A stretch of 64,000 nt of DNA from Acinetobacter lanii (lineage in GTDB: Bacteria; Pseudomonadota; Gammaproteobacteria; Pseudomonadales; Moraxellaceae), in assembly GCF_011578285.1 (NCBI RefSeq), contig NZ_CP049916.1, positions 1,302,001 to 1,366,000 on the forward strand. Direction: 5' to 3'. Shown here piece by piece: positions 20,100 through 29,836 of the stretch; the first letter of the stretch is position 1, and each line of letters starts with the position of its first letter. A program made the translations under genes and the position numbers. The notes beneath the pieces are model-generated. The model was given only the letters and a program-made list of their open reading frames with translations. It did not search any database and was not told where the DNA came from.

Positions 20100-20582
20100 A
20101 TGTTTGCTTTAAAATGTCGTATAGGTTGTTTATGTGCGGTGATGGCAACAACCTTTGCTTTGCAAGGATGCGAAAATTCATCAAACGGAGCTGAACAAAA
20201 AGTTGAAATCAAGGCTGCACCAAAGATCACCAATGATGCCACGGTGTATGCACAAAAAGCTTGGGATTTGATTAATCAGGTTGATCCAATGTTGTATCAA
20301 AATCAGAAGGATCAAATCCAAAAAATGGTGCGTGAACCTGTACGTCAACTGACGCTGGATTGGCGGATCAATGTCAAAATGACCGATTCCGTGACCGAAG
20401 GGAAATATGCGCTGTGTCGTAAGGCGCTGACCAGCATTGATTCTTGGGCACGTGCGATTGTTGAAGATGAAGGGCAGTTGGAATTACGTCAATCGACCTA
20501 TGAAGCGGATAAAGCCAAGTGTAAAGGGGCAATTTCCAATCCTGAGTTGGGCAATACCAAAGCCTATACCAAGATTTTCTAA
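20100..20582 (+). CDS. putative lipoprotein of unknown function
   Basis: A 160-residue protein starting MFALKCRIGCLCAVMATTFA, with an LQGC lipobox around residue 23; the mature part is hydrophilic. I do not recognise a domain. It contains two later Cys residues (in ALCRKAL and DKAKCKGAI) that could form a disulfide. It is a single gene with its own terminator downstream. The in-frame TTG at 20088 is a less likely start. Confidence 0.7.
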   Translation: MFALKCRIGCLCAVMATTFALQGCENSSNGAEQKVEIKAAPKITNDATVYAQKAWDLINQVDPMLYQNQKDQIQKMVREPVRQLTLDWRINVKMTDSVTEGKYALCRKALTSIDSWARAIVEDEGQLELRQSTYEADKAKCKGAISNPELGNTKAYTKIF

Positions 20583-20608
20583 TCCATGATTTGAAAAAAA
20601 GATGAATT

Positions 20609-20638
20609 AAAAGCGAGATGTGATATCTCGCTTTTTTT
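20609..20638 (+). terminator. intrinsic terminator after the lipoprotein gene
   Basis: Stem AAAGCGAGAT/ATCTCGCTTT followed by T7. Confidence 0.88.
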
Positions 20639-20699
20639 ATTACGTCAGGCGATAAGACTAAAATTTAAAGACATTGAAAATGCTCATCTCAGATATAAC

Positions 20700-20730
20700 A
20701 AAGCCCCAAACCCTGAAGTTTGAGGCTTTT
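20700..20730 (-). terminator. intrinsic terminator after ychF
   Basis: On the minus strand, AAGCCTCAAAC pairs with GTTTGGGGCTT (one mismatch) and a short T run follows. It lies 32 bp past the ychF stop. Confidence 0.7.
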
Positions 20731-20761
20731 AAATTTTAAGGCTAGAACTTAAGCCTAAAAA

Positions 20762-21853
20762 TTAAACATTAAAACGGAAGTGTAAAACGTCGCCGTCTTG
20801 AACGATGTAAGTTTTACCTTCTAAACGCCATTTACCCGCTTCTTTCGCACCAGCTTCGCCGTTATATTGAACGAAGTCTTCATAAGCCACACATTCAGCA
20901 CGGATAAAGCCTTTCTCAAAATCGGTATGAATCACACCTGCTGCTTGAGGTGCAGTTGCCCCGACTTTAACTGTCCAAGCACGTACTTCTTGTACACCTG
21001 CAGTAAAGTAAGTTTGTAAACCAAGCAATGAATAACCCGCACGGATCACCACGTTCAAACCCGGTTCTTCCATGCCCATCGCTTCTAAGAATTCCGCACG
21101 ATCTTCATCTTCAAGGAGTGAAATTTCAGCTTCGATTTGGTTGCAAAGTGGCACTACAATCGCATTTTCTTCAGCCGCTAATTTCTTAACCGCATCTAAA
21201 TGAGGGTTGTTTTCAAAACCATCTTCCGCCACGTTTGCGATATACATGGTAGGTTTTAAAGTCATTAGACCATAACCACGTACCAATTTACGCTCATCTT
21301 CATCAAGGTCTGCTGCACGTGCAGGTTTACCTTCATCCAACAACGGTTGGATTTTTTCAAGCACGGCTTTAGTTGCCATTGCTTCTTTATCGCCACCTTT
21401 GGCAGATTTCGCCAAGCGTGTAATCGCTTTAGCCACAGCATCTAAGTCAGCAAGGGCAAGTTCGGTGTTGATGGTAGCAATGTCATCTAATGGATCAATT
21501 TTACCATTCACATGAATCACGTTTTCGTCTTCGAAACAACGAACCACATGCGCAATCGCATCAGTTTCACGGATGTTAGCAAGGAATTGGTTACCCAAAC
21601 CTTCACCTTTAGATGCACCAGCAACCAAACCTGCAATATCCACAAATTCCATAGCAGTTGGAACCACACGTTGTGGTTTTACGATTTCGGCAAGTTTGTC
21701 CATGCGTAAATCAGGTACAGGGACAATACCTGTATTCGGTTCAATCGTACAAAACGGGAAGTTTTCTGCAGCAATAGCAGCTTTAGTCAATGCATTGAAA
21801 AGTGTAGATTTACCAACGTTCGGCAAGCCGACAATACCGCAATTAAAACCCAT
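20762..21853 (-). CDS. ychF: redox-regulated ATPase/GTPase YchF
   Basis: An Obg-family nucleotide-binding protein of 363 residues. It shows the G1 loop [14 protein letters not shown], the G3-like [20 protein letters not shown], and a C-terminal TGS domain ([14 protein letters not shown] to the end). YchF binds ATP and the ribosome and has been linked to oxidative-stress responses. The start MGFNCGIVG at 21853 fits the family better than the ATG 12 bp earlier. Confidence 0.95.
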   Translation of the reverse strand: MGFNCGIVGLPNVGKSTLFNALTKAAIAAENFPFCTIEPNTGIVPVPDLRMDKLAEIVKPQRVVPTAMEFVDIAGLVAGASKGEGLGNQFLANIRETDAIAHVVRCFEDENVIHVNGKIDPLDDIATINTELALADLDAVAKAITRLAKSAKGGDKEAMATKAVLEKIQPLLDEGKPARAADLDEDERKLVRGYGLMTLKPTMYIANVAEDGFENNPHLDAVKKLAAEENAIVVPLCNQIEAEISLLEDEDRAEFLEAMGMEEPGLNVVIRAGYSLLGLQTYFTAGVQEVRAWTVKVGATAPQAAGVIHTDFEKGFIRAECVAYEDFVQYNGEAGAKEAGKWRLEGKTYIVQDGDVLHFRFNV

Positions 21854-21901
21854 GAAATGACTCACACAGTGTTATTTGAAAATTGTCGGTGATTTTACAT
21901 G

Positions 21902-21931
21902 AAAGCCATGACAAAGTCAGGTCATGGCTTT
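21902..21931 (-). terminator. hairpin after metI
   Basis: AAGCCATGAC/GTCATGGCTT is a 10-bp perfect stem between the metI stop and the ychF start. The T tract is short, so termination strength is uncertain. Confidence 0.55.
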
Positions 21932-21978
21932 TAAGTTTGTAGATTTAGCACCAATAAGAAGCGCAGATGGTGAATTTG

Positions 21979-22644
21979 TTAGATTTTTCGTTTATCGAGT
22001 TGATTGGCAAGTAAGTCACCGGTCGCTTGAATGAGCATGACCAAAACCACCAAGACAAAAATGACAGCTAACATGATTTGCATATCAAAGCGCTGATAGC
22101 CATAACGATAGGCAATATCGCCTAAACCACCGGCACCAATCGCACCAGCGATGGCAGAGGAATTGATCATGGTGACAATGGTTACAGTGAAACCCGCTAC
22201 AATGCCGGGCAAAGCTTCAGGCAATAGTACATGCCAAATAATTTGTTTACGATTACAACCTATCGCCTGTGCGGCTTCAATTAAACCATGATCCACTTCA
22301 CGTAAACTGACTTCAGCGATACGTGCAAAGAATGGGGTTGCTGCTAATGTAAGCGGAACTACCGCTGCCCATACGCCGTAGCTGGTGCCCACGATCAAAC
22401 GTGTCAGTGGAATGAGCGCCACCATTAAAATCAAAAAAGGAATGGAACGGGTAATATTGACCACCCAACCTAGAACTTGATTGATGCTTTTCGATGGATA
22501 AATCCCATGTTCAGATGTATTCACCAAAATCACCGCCATAGGCAAACCGAGCAACAATGCTAAAAATGCAGATACACCGACCATCAGTAAAGTATCAATG
22601 GTTCCGGTGAGCAGTAGTTCAATGAGTTGGTCGTGCATAGCCAA
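21979..22644 (-). CDS. metI: methionine ABC transporter permease MetI
   Basis: A 221-residue inner-membrane permease with about five transmembrane helices. The EAA loop for ATPase coupling is visible (LIEAAQAIGCNRKQIIWHVLLPEALPGI), as is the NSSAIAGAIGAGGLGDIAYRYGYQRF segment typical of MetI. It overlaps the metN end by 26 bp, in the order metQ-metN-metI. It lies in a cluster of sulfur-source genes. Confidence 0.93.
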   Translation of the reverse strand: MAMHDQLIELLLTGTIDTLLMVGVSAFLALLLGLPMAVILVNTSEHGIYPSKSINQVLGWVVNITRSIPFLILMVALIPLTRLIVGTSYGVWAAVVPLTLAATPFFARIAEVSLREVDHGLIEAAQAIGCNRKQIIWHVLLPEALPGIVAGFTVTIVTMINSSAIAGAIGAGGLGDIAYRYGYQRFDMQIMLAVIFVLVVLVMLIQATGDLLANQLDKRKI

Positions 22645-23689
22645 TCACCTCAATCTGTGAAATATGTTGCTTTAATTGTTGTTTAATCTCTTCTAAGTTA
22701 AGTGCAAGATTTTCTACCCCAATGATTAAACTCCCAACCAAATGCTGTTGAATGGTGTCTATATGACTTTGATACAAATACACCGACTGACCAAATTGAT
22801 TCAGAATATGACTGAGATCAGGCGATGTTTTACTGTCGGTCGCATATTTCAGTTTTAAAATAGTATGTGTCACCACATCATTTAGGTCTGCATACAGTCG
22901 GAACGGTAAATCGATTTGTTCAAGGTTAAGGAGTTCTTGCGTGATGGCTTGTTGTGGATTGGAAAAAACTGACCAGACTTGACCTGATTCCACAATTTCA
23001 CCTTGATCAATCACCACGACTTGATCGCAAATTTCACGAATCACTTGCATTTCATGGGTAATTAACACCACAGTTAAACCCAGTTCTTGGTTAATTCTTT
23101 TTAAAAGTGCAAGTACGATAGAGGTGCTTTCAGGGTCGAGTGCACTGGTTGCTTCATCACAGAGTAAAATTTCAGGTTTACTCACCAAAGCTCGGGCAAT
23201 GCCAACACGCTGCTTTTGTCCGCCTGAAAGCTGAGACGGGTAGTTTTGCGCTTTATCTGTTAAACCGACCAATTCCAAAACTTCATTGACGCGTTGCTGG
23301 ATGTCAGTTGAGTTGAAATTGGCAATCTTTAAGGGTAACGCCACGTTCTCATATACTGTTTTTGCCGACATGAGATTAAAGTGTTGAAAAATCATGCCGA
23401 TTTTTTGGCGTAATTGAATTAAATCGCCGTGATTAAGTTCAGATAAAGATTGTTGATGAATATGAATATTGCCTTCATCAATTTTCTCCAAACCATTTAA
23501 AGTTCGAATCAGCGATGATTTTCCTGCGCCACTTTTTCCAATAATGCCAAATACTTTGCCTTCAGGAATATCAAGATTGATATTTTTTAAAGCATGCACC
23601 TGTTTATCATTGACCTGATAGAATTTGTTTAGATCCCGAATTTTGATGTGCGGGATGGAAAAATCGATATTAGAACCGAAGCTCACCAT
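22619..23689 (-). CDS. metN: methionine ABC transporter ATP-binding protein MetN
   Basis: An ABC ATPase with Walker A GKSGAGKSSLIRTLNGL, signature LSGGQKQRVGIARAL and Walker B ILLCDEATSALDPES, then a C-terminal NIL-type domain (from about residue 265) that senses methionine in MetN. The start MVSFGSNIDF at 23689 has AAGGAG-like sequence upstream; the longer frame overlaps metQ. It pairs with metI and metQ. Confidence 0.93.
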   Translation of the reverse strand: MVSFGSNIDFSIPHIKIRDLNKFYQVNDKQVHALKNINLDIPEGKVFGIIGKSGAGKSSLIRTLNGLEKIDEGNIHIHQQSLSELNHGDLIQLRQKIGMIFQHFNLMSAKTVYENVALPLKIANFNSTDIQQRVNEVLELVGLTDKAQNYPSQLSGGQKQRVGIARALVSKPEILLCDEATSALDPESTSIVLALLKRINQELGLTVVLITHEMQVIREICDQVVVIDQGEIVESGQVWSVFSNPQQAITQELLNLEQIDLPFRLYADLNDVVTHTILKLKYATDSKTSPDLSHILNQFGQSVYLYQSHIDTIQQHLVGSLIIGVENLALNLEEIKQQLKQHISQIEVIGYARPTH

Positions 23690-23700
23690 AGTCTTGCTCC

Positions 23701-24540
23701 TTATTTCCACCCTGGGAACCAAAGTTTTTCACCCACGTCATCGTCAATCGCTTGTTTTACCGCAGGCGATGTTTGATAAATTTGGATGAATTTCTTTAAC
23801 TGGTCCGCACGTTCAGGGGATTTACTTTCATAATCGTCACGCACCACAAATAAAATCGCATAACGGGTATTGGTGTTGTCATCCAAAATCAAGGCATCAT
23901 TGGGATCGATGGTTTTGGCTAAACGTAGATAATGTGGGTAACTGAATACCAAATCTGCATCATCCACAGCACGTGCCGTTTGTGGGCCTTCCACTTCAAT
24001 AAATTTAAAGTTTTTGGCATTGGTGGTGATGTCTTGCAGGGTAGACAGATGGTTGTTTGAATCTTTTAATGTAATGAGTTTGGCTTGTTGCAGTAATAAC
24101 AAAGCACGACCTTGATTGACCGGATCATTCGGTACCACAACACGGGCATTGGCAGGGACTTCGGCTAAAGTTTTATATTTTTTAGAATATAAACCGACAT
24201 GGGTCGCCACACCTTTACCCAAAGGTTTTAGTTTAAATCCTGTTTCTTTGAGTGCATTACTCAAGAAGGGTTGATGCTGAAAATAGTTGGCATCAATATC
24301 ACCATGGTTCAAGGTAATATTGGGGGTGTTCCAATCTGAGAATTCTACCAATTTGACCTGAATCCCTTGTTTCTTGGCTTCATCGACAGCCACCTGTAAT
24401 GGTTTAGCAAAAGGTGGGCTAATCCCAATCACCAATTCACCTACTTCTGTATTCTTTTTAGTGCATGCGATTAATCCAACCATCACCAATGCCAGTAAGA
24501 CCCCAATTAGGGCAATTTTTGTTTTTGCTATTTGTGCCAT
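23701..24540 (-). CDS. metQ: methionine-binding lipoprotein MetQ (NlpA family)
   Basis: A periplasmic substrate-binding lipoprotein. The signal peptide is MAQIAKTKIALIGVLLALVM with lipobox LIAC, and the mature domain has VGISPPFAKPLQV, NHGDIDANYFQHQPFL and VGLYSKKYKTLAEVP, typical of NlpA/MetQ. Together with metN and metI it forms a complete importer. Beside SfnB-like and DszA-like enzymes, the substrate could be methionine or another organosulfur compound. Confidence 0.9.
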   Translation of the reverse strand: MAQIAKTKIALIGVLLALVMVGLIACTKKNTEVGELVIGISPPFAKPLQVAVDEAKKQGIQVKLVEFSDWNTPNITLNHGDIDANYFQHQPFLSNALKETGFKLKPLGKGVATHVGLYSKKYKTLAEVPANARVVVPNDPVNQGRALLLLQQAKLITLKDSNNHLSTLQDITTNAKNFKFIEVEGPQTARAVDDADLVFSYPHYLRLAKTIDPNDALILDDNTNTRYAILFVVRDDYESKSPERADQLKKFIQIYQTSPAVKQAIDDDVGEKLWFPGWK

Positions 24541-24614
24541 GTTGCACCTCTAATTTAAATTTTTAAGGGATTGAACAACGGTGCTCATCCCAAAGTTTTT
24601 GAAATAATGAATGT

Positions 24615-26075
24615 TTAAGCGAATTGTTTTTCACTATGTTGTGTTTGGATTTTCTGATGCTCGTCTTGCTGTAGCGTCACATCTGTGTTGAGTGATGATT
24701 CAGTTTCGTGACTTGAGGTCTGATATCGGAAATGATTCACCGGATGTTCAACCGCTAAGTGATCACCATGTTGAATCAGTTTGTGTCGAAGAGTGCCGTG
24801 TTCATATGCGGTTTTATAGCGACCACGTTGCTGTAATTCAGGAATCACCCAACGGATAAAGTCATGATGGGATTCAGGCGCAACCGTTCGGGTTAAATTG
24901 AAACCATCGATGCCTGTTTCATCAATCAGCTGAATCAATTTTTCAGCAACTGTCGTACCACTGCCCACGATCAGGGGATAACGGCCACCAAGGCTGTGCT
25001 GCGCTTTTAGATCATTCACCGTAATGCTTTGTTCTTTGAACTTGTTATTCACCGAAGCAATGCTATTGGTTTTTTGATAGGGAATGGCTTCATCATCAGA
25101 AAATTTGGACAGATCAATACCGACCGAACTTGAATAATGCGCTAGACCTGCTTCAGGGCTGGCATAAGCTTGATATTCAGCCAGCTTGTCTTGAGCCAAT
25201 TGATCAGTTTCAGCCGTGACTACTGTAATGCCGACAAAGATTTTAATGTCTTCAGGGTTACGCCCTTGCGCTTGAGCCAATGCACGAATTTGATCAACCT
25301 GTTTCTTAATTTTCTCAGGTTGATCACCACCAATAAAAATCCCTTCAGCATGATGCGTGGCAAAAGACAATCCTTTGGGTGAAGCACCGGCTTGGAACAA
25401 GACTGGGGTACGTTGGGGGGATGGAGAAACTTGAAATACCCCTTGGCTTTGGTAGAACCGCCCCTGATGTTGGATTGGATGGACTTTTTTAGGATCTGTA
25501 AAAATACGTTGGGTTTTATCTTTTAAAACCGCATCATTTTCCCAAGAGCCTTCCCAAAATTTATAACATAGCTCGACAAATTCTTCGGCTTGCTCATAGC
25601 GTAGATCATGGTCTTTGAGGCCTTGCTGACCAATCAATCGTTCTGCGCTGTCCAAATAACCTGTGACAATATTCCAACCGATACGACCTTGGGTGAGATG
25701 GTCTAAACTGGCAAAGCGACGTGCAAATTGATAGGGCGATTCATAACTGAGATTGACCGTAATGCCAAAGCCTAGATGTTGGGTGACAGCCGCCATTGCG
25801 GAGACCAAAGTACTTGGGTCATGGCTGGGCAGTTGAATCGACTCTTTTAAAGTCAGTTCAATATTGTTTTGGTAGACGTCATACACACCCGTAATGTCTG
25901 CTATAAACAGTCCATCAAATAATCCCGCTTCTAAGGTTTTGGCTAAGTCTGTCCAATAACTGAGTTCATCAAAGCGATGCGATTGATCACGTGGATGTGT
26001 CCATAAGCCATGATTGATATGACCGACAGAGTTCATATCAAAGGCATTAAGTAATATTTTTTTATGTTGTGTCAT
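24615..26075 (-). CDS. FMN-dependent monooxygenase, NtaA/SnaA/DszA family
   Basis: A 486-residue flavin-dependent two-component monooxygenase of the bacterial-luciferase fold. The NtaA/DszA signature appears in HGLWTHPRDQSHRF, LAKTLEAGLFDGLFIADI, RFASLDHLTQGRIGWNIVTGYLDSAERL and LFQAGASPKGLSFA. The family oxidises organosulfur compounds or aminopolycarboxylates. I use the start MTQHKK at 26075, whose ATG overlaps the stop of the upstream flavoprotein gene (TAATG). Context favours sulfur acquisition from sulfones or sulfonates. Confidence 0.88.
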   Translation of the reverse strand: MTQHKKILLNAFDMNSVGHINHGLWTHPRDQSHRFDELSYWTDLAKTLEAGLFDGLFIADITGVYDVYQNNIELTLKESIQLPSHDPSTLVSAMAAVTQHLGFGITVNLSYESPYQFARRFASLDHLTQGRIGWNIVTGYLDSAERLIGQQGLKDHDLRYEQAEEFVELCYKFWEGSWENDAVLKDKTQRIFTDPKKVHPIQHQGRFYQSQGVFQVSPSPQRTPVLFQAGASPKGLSFATHHAEGIFIGGDQPEKIKKQVDQIRALAQAQGRNPEDIKIFVGITVVTAETDQLAQDKLAEYQAYASPEAGLAHYSSSVGIDLSKFSDDEAIPYQKTNSIASVNNKFKEQSITVNDLKAQHSLGGRYPLIVGSGTTVAEKLIQLIDETGIDGFNLTRTVAPESHHDFIRWVIPELQQRGRYKTAYEHGTLRHKLIQHGDHLAVEHPVNHFRYQTSSHETESSLNTDVTLQQDEHQKIQTQHSEKQFA

Positions 26076-27310
26076 TACAATGTCCCTCGGCGTGGAGGAA
26101 GAATGCCGTTTAAAACATAATTGCCAATGAAGTAATATTTCCAACGTGCTGCATCATGGAGCGTATGCACACGTGCATTGCGCCAATGGCGATCTAAGCC
26201 ATCTTGTGACTGACTGCCTCGACTGCCAGCCAACTCCACCAATTTAGAAGAGGCTTTGAGGGCTGTTTCTGTGCTATGCGCACGGGCTTGTGCAACATGT
26301 ATCGAAGCTGTTGCAACAGTATCGGCATTCGGTTGCGCTTTGGCTGCATCTACAGAACGAGCAGCTTGTTTGAGCAGTAATTCGCTTGCACGAACATCGG
26401 CGGCCACACGACCAAGTTCTAAAAGTGTCAGCGGATCTTGGGTCGCGGAGTCCACTTTTGAATCGATCCATGGGCGGGCATTTCGCACGGCAGTTAAAGT
26501 ATCTTCAAAGGCTGCTCGAGCAATGCCGGTTTCAATCGAGGCATGAATTAATTGCGCAAAGGGGCCTGATATGGTTGGCTCTGTATAGGCAGGATCAAAC
26601 GCAACCACATCTTCTGCAAGGACTTGAACATGATCAAACTTGACCGTACCACTGCCTGTGGTGCGTTGACCAAAGCCAGTCCAATCATCGATCAGGGTCA
26701 AGCCTTGACTGTCTCTAGGCACAAATACCAAGTATTGTTTTTGCTCTTCATCGACCACTAAGGTTGGAATACGATGAGCAAATAAACTGCCTGTGCAATA
26801 AAACTTTTCACCATTCAGTACAAAGCCATCTGCATTTTTTCGAATCGAGGTTTGACGCTGTGCGGCATTTTTGGTTTTAAATTCAGCAAGGGCATTGCCA
26901 AATCGAGCGCCTTTTAACACTTCGGCATAGAACTTTTGTTTTTGTTGCTCGGAGCCTGTATTGCGTAAAATTTCTAAGCCATAAAAATGGTTTTGTGGAA
27001 TTTGACCAATTGAACCATCCACACCGCTCATCAGCGCAATGATTTGCGCCACGGTATAACTTGAGACTTCTGCACCACCATACTGTTTCGGCACCGTAAT
27101 CGCCCATAAACCCGATTGGCTATAGGCTTCAATTTCCTCAAAGGGTAAAATCCGTTCCGCATCACGTTGCAGGGCATTGACTTTAACTTGTTCAGCCAAT
27201 TGATGCGCAATCTCTAAAGCCTCTGCATCAGATTGGATAATATGCGCAGGTTTGGTGTCGAGCGTGGTGATATGGGCTTGTTGCTGTTGAATGTTTTGAT
27301 AAGAGGTCAT
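26075..27310 (-). CDS. SfnB-type acyl-CoA dehydrogenase-like flavoprotein (copy 2)
   Basis: A 411-residue acyl-CoA dehydrogenase-fold flavoprotein of the SfnB sulfur-acquisition type. Visible segments are GLWAITVPKQYGGAEVSSYTVAQI, IGQIPQNHFYGLEIL, DWTGFGQRTTGSGTVKFDHV and the C-terminal DRHWRNARVHTLHDAARWKYYFIGNY. It is paralogous to the gene just upstream (27321-28523), with which it shares QRTT-SGTV and HWRNARVHTLHD. The start MTSYQN at 27310 follows AAGGAGAAGC. It probably feeds reduced flavin or handles an organosulfur substrate with the adjacent monooxygenase. Confidence 0.85.
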   Translation of the reverse strand: MTSYQNIQQQQAHITTLDTKPAHIIQSDAEALEIAHQLAEQVKVNALQRDAERILPFEEIEAYSQSGLWAITVPKQYGGAEVSSYTVAQIIALMSGVDGSIGQIPQNHFYGLEILRNTGSEQQKQKFYAEVLKGARFGNALAEFKTKNAAQRQTSIRKNADGFVLNGEKFYCTGSLFAHRIPTLVVDEEQKQYLVFVPRDSQGLTLIDDWTGFGQRTTGSGTVKFDHVQVLAEDVVAFDPAYTEPTISGPFAQLIHASIETGIARAAFEDTLTAVRNARPWIDSKVDSATQDPLTLLELGRVAADVRASELLLKQAARSVDAAKAQPNADTVATASIHVAQARAHSTETALKASSKLVELAGSRGSQSQDGLDRHWRNARVHTLHDAARWKYYFIGNYVLNGILPPRRGTL

Positions 27311-27320
27311 GAGCTTCTCC

Positions 27321-28523
27321 TTAAATCCAAGCATGGCGGGCAGGGAAGGTGTTATTCAGGTAATAATCACCGACAGCATGTAGTTTCCAACGGATCGGAT
27401 CATGCAAAGTATGCACACGGGCATTGCGCCAATGCTGATCAAGGTTATGTTGACTTAAACTTGAACGGCTACCACCGAGCTCAAGCAATTTTTCAGAAAT
27501 ATGCAGTGCAGCATCATTGGCATAGATTTTTGCTTCAGCGACTTTAATCGAGGCTTCAGCGGCTTGTTCAGCCGTAACACTTTCGAACTGATCAAGGTGA
27601 TCTAAAAATTCTGCGGCTTCATCAAGTAGTAAAATCGCGGCATCTAAAAGTATTTTGGAGCGACCGACTTCTTGTAAGGTGTAATGCTCAAAACTGGCTT
27701 TTTCGACATTGGCATCCACAATCGGGCGTGCTTTACGCACCGCAGTTAAGGTATCTTCAAATGCAGCTTCTGCAATGCCAACATCAATTGCCACTTGAAG
27801 CAGTTGAGAATACGCACCACGATAATTGGGTTGATTGCCCAACAGGCGTTCATCAAAAATCAAGAATGGATCAATTTCCACATGATTCAGAATCACCGTG
27901 CCACTCGATGTGGTGCGCTGACCAAAACCATTCCAATCATTGATCACTTCGACACCTTGTGCATGGCGGTCAATAATCGTTAAAACCACATGTCCTTCAG
28001 GGTGTACCGCTTTAATGGCGAGCCAATCTGCAAAATTGCTGCCGGTTGAATAAAACTTCTGACCATGAACAATGTATTTGTCATTTTCGATGCTGAGGGT
28101 GGTATTTAAAGTTCGACTGTCTTTGGTATTGCGCTCAGGTCCGCCATTGGCAAGGCGTTTACCTTTTAAAATTTCGCTATAAATGAATTGCTTTTGTGGC
28201 TCAGTCCCCATGATGTTAATCATATTGAGCAATGCGATTTGATTTTGTGGAATCTGCCCAAGGCTTGAATCGGCTTTATTAATAATCCGAAAGACATGTG
28301 CCAAGGTTTTATTGGACACTTCTGCACCGCCGTATTTTTTCGGAATTCTTAAGCCACTGAGTCCTTTTTGGCTGAACAGATCAATTTCATCGAAAGGTAA
28401 CTTACGATGTTGATCACGATCATTGCGACCTTCCAATGCAAAATCTGCAACTTGATACGCCGCATTAATGGCATCTTGGTCACTTTCTAGAATATGAACA
28501 TTTTCTGAAATTAATCGAGACAT
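27321..28523 (-). CDS. SfnB-family sulfur acquisition oxidoreductase (copy 1)
   Basis: A 400-residue acyl-CoA dehydrogenase-like flavoprotein. Family segments are GLSGLRIPKKYGGAEVSNKTLAHV, LGQIPQNQIALLN, DWNGFGQRTTSSGTVILNHVEI, LTAVRKARP and DQHWRNARVHTLHDPIRWKLHAVGDYYLNN. It is the first gene of a minus-strand run: SfnB-1, SfnB-2, DszA-like monooxygenase, metQ, metN, metI. The tandem paralogues suggest duplication with specialisation. The exact substrate is unknown. Confidence 0.85.
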   Translation of the reverse strand: MSRLISENVHILESDQDAINAAYQVADFALEGRNDRDQHRKLPFDEIDLFSQKGLSGLRIPKKYGGAEVSNKTLAHVFRIINKADSSLGQIPQNQIALLNMINIMGTEPQKQFIYSEILKGKRLANGGPERNTKDSRTLNTTLSIENDKYIVHGQKFYSTGSNFADWLAIKAVHPEGHVVLTIIDRHAQGVEVINDWNGFGQRTTSSGTVILNHVEIDPFLIFDERLLGNQPNYRGAYSQLLQVAIDVGIAEAAFEDTLTAVRKARPIVDANVEKASFEHYTLQEVGRSKILLDAAILLLDEAAEFLDHLDQFESVTAEQAAEASIKVAEAKIYANDAALHISEKLLELGGSRSSLSQHNLDQHWRNARVHTLHDPIRWKLHAVGDYYLNNTFPARHAWI

Positions 28524-28891
28524 GATTGAGATCCTTACACAATCACATTACGGTATGCCTTGAAAAGAAAATTCAGAAATGTCTGATTATGAAAAGCTAT
28601 GCGAAAATAATGTTTAAGATCATTTGTGCTAAGTTTAGATTTGATATTAAAATATTAAGTATTTGAAATATAAGTATTAGTGATATTTTTCATCTAAAAT
28701 TGAAAGCTCATTCTATAATTCTATATTTAGTTTAAAGATAACTTAGTGCGTTAAATTTATAATTCGTAAAATAACAAAGCTGAAAATTCAAGCAAATTCA
28801 AAATTTCACAACATTGTCTTTCAGTCGACTTCTGACTAGGCTAAACTTCAATGAAAACTTAATAATTGATCGTCATTTTTTTGGAGCATTT
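28524..28891. other. divergent intergenic region
   Basis: About 370 bp of very AT-rich DNA between the sulfur operon (minus) and a GST-like gene (plus). It should hold both promoters and any sulfur-responsive control sites. I see no gene or stable hairpin. The in-frame extension upstream of the GST start (from 28814) has no good start or family match. Confidence 0.45.
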
Positions 28892-29656
28892 ATGCGTACA
28901 CTTTACCAGTTTCCTTTATCTCATTTTTGTGAGAAAGCTCGCTGGTTACTCGATCACAAAGAACTTGATTTTGTGGCGCATAATTTAATTCCCGGTGTGC
29001 ATCGTGCTTTTAGCCAATTAAAAACAGGGCAAAATACCTTACCAATCCTAAAAGACCAAGAAAAATGGATTGCGGATTCAACCCAAATCGCCTTGTATTT
29101 AGATGAGCGATATCCCGAACATGCGTTATTACGTTCAGATCCGAAATTGCGCCAACAAGCTCTTGAAATTAATGCAGTTGCCAATGATTTGGGTTTATAT
29201 GTACGCCGTTGGGGTTTGGCACATGCCTTAACTGAAAGTGATGAACCGCTTGAAATTATGATTGGTGAAAAAGGTTATTTGAGAAAATTTGAAAAATTAT
29301 CCAAACCGATTTTAAAGAGTTTGGTCTCAAAAAATTATCAGCTTGATTCTGAAAAAGTCACTGAAGCGAAAATTAAACTCGATGAAATTGTTGCTGATCT
29401 AAATCAACGCTTAATTACAAATAACGGGCGTTACCTTGTGGGTGACCGCTTGGGTTTGGCAGATATTGCAGTCTGTTCAATGTTAGCACCATTGTTAGAA
29501 ATGGCCGGTACACCTTGGGAGAATGACCGAAATATTGAAGTTTCCGATGAATTTCAAAATTTTAAAACGGCATTACTCGATTTGCCGCTTGGACAATATG
29601 TGAAACGAATCTATGACAATGAACGTCATGCACGGGTAGATTGGCGTGGGATTTAA
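28892..29656 (+). CDS. glutathione S-transferase family protein
   Basis: A 254-residue protein with an N-terminal thioredoxin-like GST domain (LYQFPLSHFCEKARWLLDHKEL; NTLPILKDQEKWIADSTQIALYLDERYP with the SxQI glutathione-binding element) and a helical C-terminal domain ending in RYLVGDRLGLADIAVCSMLAPLL. The ATG at 28892 is chosen because TTGGAGC precedes it. Substrate unknown. It stands alone between the sulfur cluster and an Lrp regulator. Confidence 0.88.
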   Translation: MRTLYQFPLSHFCEKARWLLDHKELDFVAHNLIPGVHRAFSQLKTGQNTLPILKDQEKWIADSTQIALYLDERYPEHALLRSDPKLRQQALEINAVANDLGLYVRRWGLAHALTESDEPLEIMIGEKGYLRKFEKLSKPILKSLVSKNYQLDSEKVTEAKIKLDEIVADLNQRLITNNGRYLVGDRLGLADIAVCSMLAPLLEMAGTPWENDRNIEVSDEFQNFKTALLDLPLGQYVKRIYDNERHARVDWRGI

Positions 29657-29836
29657 AATGTTAATCATGATTAAAATCTAGGATTGAATTCAGTGTTGTT
29701 TTGAAAATAATTCTTTATAAATGATCTAATTTGTATTGGATTTCCCACTAATCAGTCTAAAAGCTCTATTTTTTTCTCGAGAAACAGGGTATACCTTTAG
29801 AACATCATGTAGTAATGAACAATAAAGGGAAGCGAG

